64,000 nucleotides of DNA. It comes from Bradyrhizobium sp. in8p8 (GTDB lineage Bacteria > Pseudomonadota > Alphaproteobacteria > Rhizobiales > Xanthobacteraceae). Below, piece by piece: positions 34,296 through 41,695 of this stretch (positions are counted from its first letter, which is position 1; each line of letters opens with the position of its first letter). Location: assembly GCF_000426845.1 (NCBI RefSeq), contig NZ_AUGD01000006.1, forward strand, positions 186,001 through 250,000. The letters run 5' to 3'. The notes under the pieces are model-generated. The model saw nothing but the letters and a program-made list of their open reading frames with translations. It did no database searches and was not told the DNA's origin. Position numbers and translations under genes: made by a program.

Positions 34296-37200
34296 TCAAC
34301 GTAAGCCGCCATCGCCGATGATCGTGTACGGCGCCCAGAACAGCGGATGCGCATAGGCGAACTCTGTCTTGCCTTCGCTGTTGAGATAGCCCGAACCATC
34401 GACGAGCGCCATCGCCGCCTGGCGCAGCGCTTCGCTGCGCGGCAGCTTGGGATCCTCGGCCTGCCGCTTGAACAGGTCGGTCACGAGCTGCCGCGCCGAC
34501 TGTGAATGCACCGACCAGTTCGTCACCAGCAGCGCGCGCGTTCCGGCATAGAAGAACGCACGCCCGAGCCCGGACGCTGCCTCGGCCCCTGCTCCGGCCC
34601 CGGCTCCGGTGTTGCAGGCCGACAGGATAACCCAGTCCGCATCGAGCTTGAGACCGAGTATCTCCTCCATGGTCAGGAGGCCGTCGCCGCCCTCGCCCGT
34701 CACCGCCGGCGACGACAAGGCGAGCGCCGGCTGCGTCAACCCGTTCAGCTCGCCCGGGACCAGTCCATGGGTGGCAAAGGCCAATATCCTGAAGCCGGAC
34801 AGGTTCATGCTCTTGACCGCGCTCTCGGTCGCGCTCTTGCCGAGAAACAGCACCTTCGAGGGGTCCGCCTGCAGGGCCAATGCGATCGATTTTAGCTCGT
34901 CGGCGGTGTCGGGCAGGCGAGGCAACAGACCGAGCTCGGCGCTGTCGACACCTTCGAGCTTGGGACTGTTGCGCCGCTTCAGCGGACCGCCGCGCGTGAT
35001 ATTGCCGCCGGCATCGGCGACCTGGATCTTCTCCCCGCCGCCTTCCGCCTCGGCGTGCTGTTCGCTGTTGAAATAGGGATCGCCGAAGGCCACGAGGTCG
35101 CCGCGGCCGGGCTTGCCCGGCGGCAATTGCCGCAGGGTGCGCAACGCCGCCGCCGACGGCACCGTCGACACCGCATGGGTTCGCGCCAGCCACGGCACGT
35201 TGCGATAACCGACGAAGAGTGGGTCCTCCTCCGAGGCCACCTCCGCCGGTGCGGTCGGCAACAGAGACAAAGGCAGCAATCCCAGCGCCCCGTTGGTCAC
35301 GACGATCAGGTTCTTGGCCGGCTTCCAGCCGCTCTCGACCGGCTTGAGCAGCAGCTCGTAGAGCTCGTGGCCGAGCTTGAGATCGAACGGCGGAATGTCC
35401 GAGATCATCGCGGCCTGCGGCTCCAGCGCTTCGCGCAGCTTGCGGATCTTGGTCTCGATGTCGCCGCTCTTGGCCTGGACCGGCGCGAACACCACCGGTC
35501 CCGACCTCGGCACCGCCCAAACAAAGCTGCCGTTCTGACCGAAATAGAACGACAGCATGGCCTCGTCGTCGGCCAGCGTCGCGCGGATCTCGGCGACGCT
35601 CGGCGGCTTGGGCGACACGAGATCGGCATAGGTCGGGAATTTCTGCTTGATCTCCTGCCGCGCCTTGTCGCGCTGGCCGCGCAGAGTCCCGATCGAGGCC
35701 TGAATCTGCTGGACGCCTTTTTCGTCGCGCTCCGCTGCGGGAAGCGCGAGCACATTGTTGAGCGTGCCGAGCTGGGCGTTGACCTGCTTGGTGAGATCCT
35801 GCTCCTTGCGCACGAGTTCGGCGAGCGCGGGATCCTTTGCCGCCGCACGCGCGCTCGAGGCTGCCAGCGCCTGCTGCACCGAGCGGCCGCGGACGGCATC
35901 GGCGAGGCTAAACGTTTCTTCGCCGATATCCTTGCCTGCTCCTTCCCTCCCGAGCAGCAGCAGATAACTCTCGACGATGGTCTGCAGCCGCTGGCTGCGC
36001 GCGGCCACCACAGTCGTGTTCTCGTCATCGGCGTTTTCGTTGGCGCTCGCCATCATGACCGGGATGGCGGCCTTGAACTCGCGGATGGCTTCTGCATCGC
36101 GGCGGGCGCGCATCAATCCGACCGCCAACGTGCCGCGCGCCGAGGCGGTGTCGAAATGATTGTCCCCGACCCGGGCGATCTGCTTCTTCACGAGCTGCTC
36201 GGCGGCGGCAATGCCCGCGTCCAACTGCCCGGAACCATAGAGCGACAGGATACGAGACGGATTGAGCTCGAACACCTGACGGCGCTGCGGATCCCATCCG
36301 GCGACGGCCTTGTCGATCCGCGCAAACATCTCGCTCGCTTCGGCGTTCTGGCGCCGGAGCGTCAGAATGCCGGCGAGCTGCGACAGCAATTGCACCGTTG
36401 CCTGCGAGTCCTCCGGCACGCCCACGGTCTTGTTGATCTCGAGCGCGACGCGGCCGAGCTTCTCGGCCTCTTCGTAACGGCCCTGGTCGACCAGAATGCC
36501 CGCCAGGCCCATCACGAAACGCGGCGTGACAGAGTTGTACTTGCCCGTGTCCTTCAGTCGCGAGAGCAGCGCGCGGCGCGCATCCACCTCGGCCTCGGCG
36601 AGCCTCCCCTGCTTCGCTTTCATGCGCGCCTGGCTCAACACGGCCCCGTCGATCGCCTGCAGCAGAATGGTCTCCGCCGGCGGATCGTCCGAGTCCATGA
36701 TTGCCTTCATGCTTGCGCGCTTGCGCAGCTCGGCATTGCGGTAGGCGGCCTCGGCATCGGCAAACTGTCCGCGCGCCTCGAAGATCAAGGCACGAGCGAG
36801 CTCCAGTTCACCTTCCCAGCTCTGGCCGAACTTCGCATAGGCCGCCCGCCAATTGGGATGGCCGCTGGTGCGGGCCTCCTGGATCGCGGTCTGGCTGCGG
36901 CGGAGATAGGCTTCGGCCTGTGAGAGATCGCCCATCTGGATGAGAACAGCTGCAATCCCGCGGTTCGTCACGAACTGCATGCCCTTGGCACCGGGCATGC
37001 TGGCCGATTCGCGCAAGAGCCTCTGCATGATCTCGAGCGAGCGCCTCGGATCGCCGGCAACGGCGTGCTGCAGGGACTGAAGCTGCAGCATCCGGCCCAG
37101 CAAGTTCGGATTGACGGCGCCCCGCCCGACTTCCACGGCCTTGTCAGCGTCGGACATCGCTTCGCCGAGCCGGCCGAGCTGCGCGCGCGCGTTGGCGCGA

Positions 37201-37694
37201 TCGAAGTAGAGCTGAGCGAGGTCCTGACGGGATTCCTTGCCGGTGGGTACGGCATCGGCGTCCGACTTCAATTCGGCGATCATCTTCTCGTCGGGCTTGT
37301 CGCCGTCGAGTACCGCCGTGATGTCGGCAATGCTGCGCGGCGGCGCGACGAAGTCCTTCGGAAGTGCAGTGCCGGCTTCAAGCTTGGGGGCAGTCTCCTT
37401 TGGAAGCTCGACGGCAACATTGGCGCGGCCATTGGCGGCGTTCAGCGCCGCCATCGCGCAGGCCCTGACCTGGGGCGAAGCCTTGGCGCGGCAAGCTTCG
37501 AGATTGGCGCCGCCGGAGCGCATGCAGGCCTGCACGATCGGCTTGCCGACCGTCATCCGGCAATTCTCGATCGCCGCCTCCCTGGACAGCGCGGCCGCGG
37601 AGCCGGTCGATAGAAGCAGAATGGCAAGTGCCAGCAGCTGGCGCGAGGTGACGTCCGGACGGCTCTTAAACGGACCAATGGCGTCTAAGCTCAT
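34296..37694 (-). CDS. Exported TPR-CHAT caspase-like peptidase
   Basis: A large protein of 1132 residues. A signal-like segment lies at about residues 18-36 (RQLLALAILLLSTGSAAA). A long helical TPR-type region follows to about residue 700, then a CHAT domain of about 330 residues. The caspase-type dyad is His976 (AFATHGLVPGEL) and Cys1027 (VILSACNTGAGAG), both in the expected contexts. CHAT proteases cleave protein targets after activation, often by TPR sensing. Export to the periplasm is notable, as many CHAT proteins are cytosolic. It heads a four-gene operon with an exported beta protein and two zinc-ribbon proteins. The cleavage target is unknown. Confidence 0.88.
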   Translation of the reverse strand: MSLDAIGPFKSRPDVTSRQLLALAILLLSTGSAAALSREAAIENCRMTVGKPIVQACMRSGGANLEACRAKASPQVRACAMAALNAANGRANVAVELPKETAPKLEAGTALPKDFVAPPRSIADITAVLDGDKPDEKMIAELKSDADAVPTGKESRQDLAQLYFDRANARAQLGRLGEAMSDADKAVEVGRGAVNPNLLGRMLQLQSLQHAVAGDPRRSLEIMQRLLRESASMPGAKGMQFVTNRGIAAVLIQMGDLSQAEAYLRRSQTAIQEARTSGHPNWRAAYAKFGQSWEGELELARALIFEARGQFADAEAAYRNAELRKRASMKAIMDSDDPPAETILLQAIDGAVLSQARMKAKQGRLAEAEVDARRALLSRLKDTGKYNSVTPRFVMGLAGILVDQGRYEEAEKLGRVALEINKTVGVPEDSQATVQLLSQLAGILTLRRQNAEASEMFARIDKAVAGWDPQRRQVFELNPSRILSLYGSGQLDAGIAAAEQLVKKQIARVGDNHFDTASARGTLAVGLMRARRDAEAIREFKAAIPVMMASANENADDENTTVVAARSQRLQTIVESYLLLLGREGAGKDIGEETFSLADAVRGRSVQQALAASSARAAAKDPALAELVRKEQDLTKQVNAQLGTLNNVLALPAAERDEKGVQQIQASIGTLRGQRDKARQEIKQKFPTYADLVSPKPPSVAEIRATLADDEAMLSFYFGQNGSFVWAVPRSGPVVFAPVQAKSGDIETKIRKLREALEPQAAMISDIPPFDLKLGHELYELLLKPVESGWKPAKNLIVVTNGALGLLPLSLLPTAPAEVASEEDPLFVGYRNVPWLARTHAVSTVPSAAALRTLRQLPPGKPGRGDLVAFGDPYFNSEQHAEAEGGGEKIQVADAGGNITRGGPLKRRNSPKLEGVDSAELGLLPRLPDTADELKSIALALQADPSKVLFLGKSATESAVKSMNLSGFRILAFATHGLVPGELNGLTQPALALSSPAVTGEGGDGLLTMEEILGLKLDADWVILSACNTGAGAGAGAEAASGLGRAFFYAGTRALLVTNWSVHSQSARQLVTDLFKRQAEDPKLPRSEALRQAAMALVDGSGYLNSEGKTEFAYAHPLFWAPYTIIGDGGLR

Positions 37695-37892
37695 CGAAGG
37701 ACCTTTGGGAAAATGACTTTAAGAAACGAGCTGATCCTATCCCGACCGCGGGGAAGGACAAGGGCAATCAATGAGGTTCCCGGCCGCCTCAACGGGGCCG
37801 GCCCGGCTCTGGCCGGCATGCGATCCGAGGATCACGCACGGATACGCGGCTCCAGGCCGGTCGCGCAGATGGACCGCGGCGAAAGCCGCGCG

Positions 37893-38654
37893 TCACCCCT
37901 TGGAGACGACCGCCCGGCCGTAAGGCGGCTGCGCCGCGACCGGCGGGTTGGCGGTCTGGGCGGCGAGTTCCCCGATCAGGCGATCGGCGTCGGCGGCCAT
38001 GCCGTCGGGCGCCTGGATCACCAGGCGCTCCAGCGCCCAGCGATAGGATGAGATACGCTGCTCCAGGCACTGCTGCACCCACTGGATGATCAGCGAATTC
38101 TCCTGCATGCGCGCGACCGCGTCGGCCTTCTCCCGCGGCGAGAGCGCGGAGACACGCGCCATGCTGGCATCACGCTTCCTGTCGAGATCGATGACACGGA
38201 TCGCAGTGCCGAAGAACGGCTCGAAGCGGGTGATGTCGTTGCGCACGTCCTCGATCAGCTGTGCATAGCGCGAGGAGTGCGAGCGGTGCGGCTCGTCGAT
38301 CAGCGTGCGTCCGTACATGGTTCGGTCGAATACGACCTTCTGCCGCCAGGGCGAGGGCAGCGCCTTGTAGTCGCCGAACACGCTCTTCCACGCCGGGCGG
38401 GATAGCGGCGGCTCGATCATGGGATAAGCGAGATCGCGAAGCTGGCGCTCCTCGTCGGTGAGCTGGAATTGCGATGGTCTCAAGCCGACGCTGGACGTGA
38501 CCTCCGCGCCCAGCCAGCGATGCATGTCGTCGCTGCGCATGCTCTCGCGGGTGCGGCCGAAATCGCCGCCGCTGCAGGCCGCGAGCAACGCGCCTACCAG
38601 CGCGAGCAGGGCGGCCGATAGGAGGGGCCGGATCTGGCGGATGGCGTCCGGCAT
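37893..38654 (-). CDS. Lipoprotein of unknown function
   Basis: A 253-residue protein with a lipoprotein signal peptide and lipobox LLAAC at Cys27. The mature part is helical and charged (EERQLRDLAYPMIEPPLSRPAW, RYAQLIEDVRNDITRFEPFF, RISSYRWALERLVIQAP). It resembles a group of conserved Bradyrhizobiaceae lipoproteins, but I know no function. It lies upstream of the CHAT gene on the same strand with a 198-bp gap, so it is probably a separate unit. It follows the 62-aa gene by 16 bp. Confidence 0.75.
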   Translation of the reverse strand: MPDAIRQIRPLLSAALLALVGALLAACSGGDFGRTRESMRSDDMHRWLGAEVTSSVGLRPSQFQLTDEERQLRDLAYPMIEPPLSRPAWKSVFGDYKALPSPWRQKVVFDRTMYGRTLIDEPHRSHSSRYAQLIEDVRNDITRFEPFFGTAIRVIDLDRKRDASMARVSALSPREKADAVARMQENSLIIQWVQQCLEQRISSYRWALERLVIQAPDGMAADADRLIGELAAQTANPPVAAQPPYGRAVVSKG

Positions 38655-38670
38655 TGCATGGAGCCGGATG

Positions 38671-38859
38671 TCAGCGGCGACGACGACGGCGCCTGGGCGC
38701 CGTGCCCTGCTCCGGCCCGCGGTCGCCGCTGGTTTCGTCCGCCTCGCGCTCGATACGGATCACGGGAAGGATCAGGACCGTTCCCTTGTCCGCGCGCGGA
38801 GCGACATCCCCCGACGAGCCCACCCGGCGACCGGCCGGAAATTCAATGATGGTCCCCAT
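38671..38859 (-). CDS. Small conserved hypothetical protein (MGTIIEFP-type)
   Basis: A 62-residue protein starting MGTIIEFPAGRRVG, an N-terminal phrase I recall from short Bradyrhizobium proteins, and ending in a run of Arg. The middle (KGTVLILPVIRIERE) is a predicted beta strand. It starts the lipoprotein operon (16-bp spacing). A TTAA-N7-TAAA element on the plus strand (38932 onward) lies upstream and is a weak CtrA-like site. The function is unknown. Confidence 0.55.
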   Translation of the reverse strand: MGTIIEFPAGRRVGSSGDVAPRADKGTVLILPVIRIEREADETSGDRGPEQGTAPRRRRRRR

Positions 38860-39043
38860 GTCAGCTCTCTTCGATTGCCGCGCGACCGAACGCGCCCCTG
38901 CAACATGCATTCATTAAGATCAGCTCATGGTTAACGGGGTGTAAACGCGGTGGCCGGACCGTAGCCTCACGGCACGGGCATGCCGTCCCGTTGCGGCACG
39001 ACAACAGCTCAAATTACGGGGCCGGCTTCACGCCTCGTTTTCC

Positions 39044-39058
39044 TTAACGAGGCTTTAA
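39044..39058. promoter_or_regulatory. CtrA-type binding site upstream of the DUF2336 gene
   Basis: TTAA (39044-39047), 7 bp, then TTAA (39055-39058), an exact match to the CtrA consensus TTAA-N7-TTAA, 57 bp before the start codon. CtrA is the alphaproteobacterial cell-cycle master regulator. The distance suits binding at or near the promoter. Confidence 0.6.
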
Positions 39059-39114
39059 AAGAACCTGCGCTAAGTTCCTTGGGAAGTACTCTTTTCCGAG
39101 TTGCGTAAGTCTCC

Positions 39115-40092
39115 ATGACCAAGTCGCTGTTTCCCGGATTCGACGGGCTGATGACCCTCTCCCGTCGCGAAGGTGTCGATGTCCGTCCGACGCTGCTCCG
39201 CGTGCTGACCGACCTGTATGTCCAGACGAGCACCCACAGCGACGACGAGCAGCGGCAGTTCGTCGAGCTTGCGACACGGCTGATCGACCAGGTTGACGAT
39301 GCGACGCGCGCGGCCGTCAAGGCGCGGCTCGCGGTCTATCCGCATACGCCCGTCCCCGTTCTGCAGAAGCTCGGGCTGGTCGCGACGCAAGAAGGCCGCC
39401 GGGTGCCGTTGGCCAGGGAGATTCCCGCTCCGCCGGCCGCGCCCTTACCGCCGCGCGAGCGGACCGATGCCGAGCAGCGCATGGCCGCCAACATGGCGAT
39501 GCAGCCGAAGGAAGCGGCCGAGATCCACGACATGTTCTTCCGCGCCGGCGCCTCCGAGCGCGCGCCGATCCTGCACAATCTTGCGCAGACACCGCTGAAA
39601 GCCGCCCCCCGCATTCCGACCGTGCGCGCCAAGCGCGCGATCCAGATCCTGGAGATGGCCGCGATCGCGGGCGACGTCGAGAGCTTCGCTTTCGAGCTCG
39701 GCGACAGCCTGATCCTGCCCTCGCGCGTCGCAGCCCAGATCGTCGACGATGCCGGCGGCGAGGCACTCGCGGTCGCCGCGCGCGCGCTCGACATGCCGAG
39801 CCCCGTCTTCCAGCGCATCCTGCTGTTCTTCAAGCCGGAGATCGGGACGTCCGTGAACGCCGTATACCGGCTGTCGCGGCTCTACGATCGCCTCAGCGAC
39901 CGCGCGGCCCTGGTGATGCTGGCAGCCTGGCGCGGCTCGACGCTTGCCGTGACGCGGGCGAAGTACCAGGCCGGTCTGCACGACGGCGAACGCCAGCGCG
40001 CCCGTGCCGGAGCAAGTCAGACGCGGCAGAGCATGCAGCCCGGTGCGATACCGCCGCGCCGCACCGGCACCGATGGATCTTCGGAGCGCTGA
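39115..40092 (+). CDS. DUF2336 domain-containing protein
   Basis: A 325-residue all-helical protein with the DUF2336 repeat architecture (HEAT-like helices): VDVRPTLLRVLTDLYVQ, DEQRQFVELATRLIDQVDDA, VESFAFELGDSLILPSRVA, VNAVYRLSRLYDRLSDRAA. No signal or membrane segment is seen, so it is cytosolic. The C-terminus is a disordered basic tail. An exact CtrA box upstream suggests cell-cycle or motility-linked expression. The molecular role of DUF2336 is unknown. Confidence 0.82.
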   Translation: MTKSLFPGFDGLMTLSRREGVDVRPTLLRVLTDLYVQTSTHSDDEQRQFVELATRLIDQVDDATRAAVKARLAVYPHTPVPVLQKLGLVATQEGRRVPLAREIPAPPAAPLPPRERTDAEQRMAANMAMQPKEAAEIHDMFFRAGASERAPILHNLAQTPLKAAPRIPTVRAKRAIQILEMAAIAGDVESFAFELGDSLILPSRVAAQIVDDAGGEALAVAARALDMPSPVFQRILLFFKPEIGTSVNAVYRLSRLYDRLSDRAALVMLAAWRGSTLAVTRAKYQAGLHDGERQRARAGASQTRQSMQPGAIPPRRTGTDGSSER

Positions 40093-40136
40093 TTTGCACG
40101 GCCGCTGCCAAGCGTGAGGCGCGCGGCATCTCGGCT

Positions 40137-40223
40137 CGTCATTGCGAGGAGCTCCTGCCACGAAGCAATCCAGAACCCCTCCGCGGACGGAGTCTGGATT
40201 GCTTCGCTGCGCTCGCAATGACG
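40137..40223. repeat. Palindromic intergenic repeat, family A (intact copy)
   Basis: An 87-bp nested palindrome. Outer arms are CGTCATTGCGAG (40137-40148) and CTCGCAATGACG (40212-40223); inner arms are CGAAGCAATCCAGA and TCTGGATTGCTTCG; the centre is CTCCG/CGGAG. It can fold into one long hairpin and sits between convergent genes. A decayed copy lies at 1625-1710. Confidence 0.8.
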
Positions 40224-40235
40224 GTGAAGCAGCGG

Positions 40236-40580
40236 CTACGTCTTCGCCAAATCCAGGAAATGCCGCCCGGCGCGATCCTCGGTCTCGACGATCCAGGCGT
40301 CCGGATCGAAGCGGATTTCCTTCGTCAGCCGTTCCTCGACGGTTTGCTCCGGCAGTGGCTGCGGCGCGACCGGCACGAAGAAGCGATCGACGGGCCGGCC
40401 GTCGTCGTAGACGGTCTGCGGCGCCGGTGCATAAAGCATCGCATTGCCGTCGAGCAGCGACACCTTGACGAACACCGCCCCCGCCTCCTCGGCGCCACGA
40501 CGCCGCACGGCGCCGAACACGCCCTCGGTCTGGCAGCGGCGCAAGTAAGCCGCCACCCAAATGTTGGATTTCAAACGCAT
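40236..40580 (-). CDS. DUF1491 family protein
   Basis: A 114-residue cytosolic protein typical of alphaproteobacterial DUF1491: MRLKSNIWVAAYLRRCQ at the N-terminus, GAVFVKVSLLDGNAMLYAPA in the middle and DPDAWIVETEDRAGRHFL at the end. The length matches the family. It is a single gene with the palindromic repeat just past its 3' end. The function is unknown. Confidence 0.85.
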   Translation of the reverse strand: MRLKSNIWVAAYLRRCQTEGVFGAVRRRGAEEAGAVFVKVSLLDGNAMLYAPAPQTVYDDGRPVDRFFVPVAPQPLPEQTVEERLTKEIRFDPDAWIVETEDRAGRHFLDLAKT

Positions 40581-40633
40581 GAGTCCGACGATAGGCCAGC
40601 GCGAGGCCTCACGCCAGCCTCACCTCGTACGTC

Positions 40634-40846
40634 TCACGCCTTCCGCGTGCCGTCCTGACCACCGCGAATCTGCGTCGCGATGAAATATGACAGCGGCATT
40701 GCGAGTGCAAATCCCACCGCCACGGCATAAGGAATGTTCCTGATGGCATCGGCGGCGAAGCTCGGGACCATCAGCACCACGATGAGGCTGATGCCCGCCA
40801 GCGTCGTGCCGAGCATGATCCAGACGAGAATCGAGACCTTGAACAT
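40634..40846 (-). CDS. Small two-TM membrane protein
   Basis: A 70-residue protein starting at MFKVSILVW with a good ribosome site (AAGAGAGG). Two hydrophobic segments (VSILVWIMLGTTLAGISLIVVLMV and YAVAVGFALAMPLSYFIATQI) are joined by a short loop. No family function is known to me. A FixK2-type box lies 117-130 bp upstream, which suggests induction under low oxygen. Confidence 0.72.
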   Translation of the reverse strand: MFKVSILVWIMLGTTLAGISLIVVLMVPSFAADAIRNIPYAVAVGFALAMPLSYFIATQIRGGQDGTRKA

Positions 40847-40962
40847 GATGACCTCTCTTCCTTGATAAGATGAGCCATCATGGTCCTGCGGCCGCCGGCC
40901 GTCATTGATCCCACTCAAATCGCGATTGTAGCGGATCCCGCCTGTCGTGCCGACGCCGGCAA

Positions 40963-40976
40963 TTGACTTGCGTCAA
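40963..40976. promoter_or_regulatory. FixK2/FNR-type box
   Basis: TTGA-CTTGCG-TCAA, an exact match to the Bradyrhizobium FixK2 box TTG(A/C)-N6-(T/G)CAA and part of a longer ATTGAC/GTCAAT palindrome. A transcript started about 41 bp away on the minus strand would leave an 80-nt leader before the 70-aa membrane protein gene. Confidence 0.5.
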
Positions 40977-40993
40977 TGACAATTGACGTTCGG

Positions 40994-41695
40994 CTATTCG
41001 ACGGGATGGCCTATCGCAGCGGCAAGTTCGCGCAGCAGCCGATCGGACAGCTGCCCGGTGACCGGCATCTTGTGCTCGCGCTCGAATTTCTGAATCGCGG
41101 ATTGCGTCTCGCCACTCATCGTGCCCGTGATCTTCAGATTGCCATAGCCGTATTCCGAGAGCGCGCGCTGCACGCCGGCGATACGGCGCGCGGCCGGGCT
41201 TTGCACCGGAACCGGCGCAGGCGGACGGAGAGCCGAGGGCGGCGTCGAAGTCGTCGCCTTGACCAGATTGGCCATCGGATCATTCGCGCGCGTCGCCGCG
41301 GTCGTCTCGACGGCTTTTTCCGGCGGCTTCTCGGCGGCACGTTCGGCGTGTTTGGGCTCGATGCGGAACTCGGTCGCGCGCGGCTCGAGCGGTGAGGTGT
41401 CGGCGCCGACGGGCCGCGGACGCGGCAACGGATTCGACAGCGGCACCGCCGACGGCGGGGGAAGATTGATCACCGTGCCGAACATCGGCGCGGGGTGCCG
41501 CCCGGTCTGGAGGAACAGCGCATTGGCAACGATCGCACCGATCGCGCCGACGGCGACGAGGCCAGCCAGCGTATCCTTGGGGCTGTGCAGCAGCACGCGC
41601 ATCACGAGGTTGCGCTCGGTCTCGACGTCGATGACCGCGGCCTTGGCGCCACGGCGGCGCGGAGCGGTTTCGTCCTTGGCAGGCTTCCTAGGCAC
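40994..41695 (-). CDS. Membrane-anchored peptidoglycan-binding-domain protein
   Basis: A 233-residue protein: a basic cytosolic N-terminus, one TM (about residues 43-62, LAGLVAVGAIGAIVANALFL), a long Pro/Ala-rich periplasmic linker, and a C-terminal PG_binding_1 domain (about 165-230) with VQRALSEYGYGNLKITGTMS and AIQKFEREHKMPVTGQLSD. It probably tethers the inner membrane to the cell wall. It overlaps the upstream kinase gene by 8 bp, so the two are co-expressed. Confidence 0.85.
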   Translation of the reverse strand: MPRKPAKDETAPRRRGAKAAVIDVETERNLVMRVLLHSPKDTLAGLVAVGAIGAIVANALFLQTGRHPAPMFGTVINLPPPSAVPLSNPLPRPRPVGADTSPLEPRATEFRIEPKHAERAAEKPPEKAVETTAATRANDPMANLVKATTSTPPSALRPPAPVPVQSPAARRIAGVQRALSEYGYGNLKITGTMSGETQSAIQKFEREHKMPVTGQLSDRLLRELAAAIGHPVE

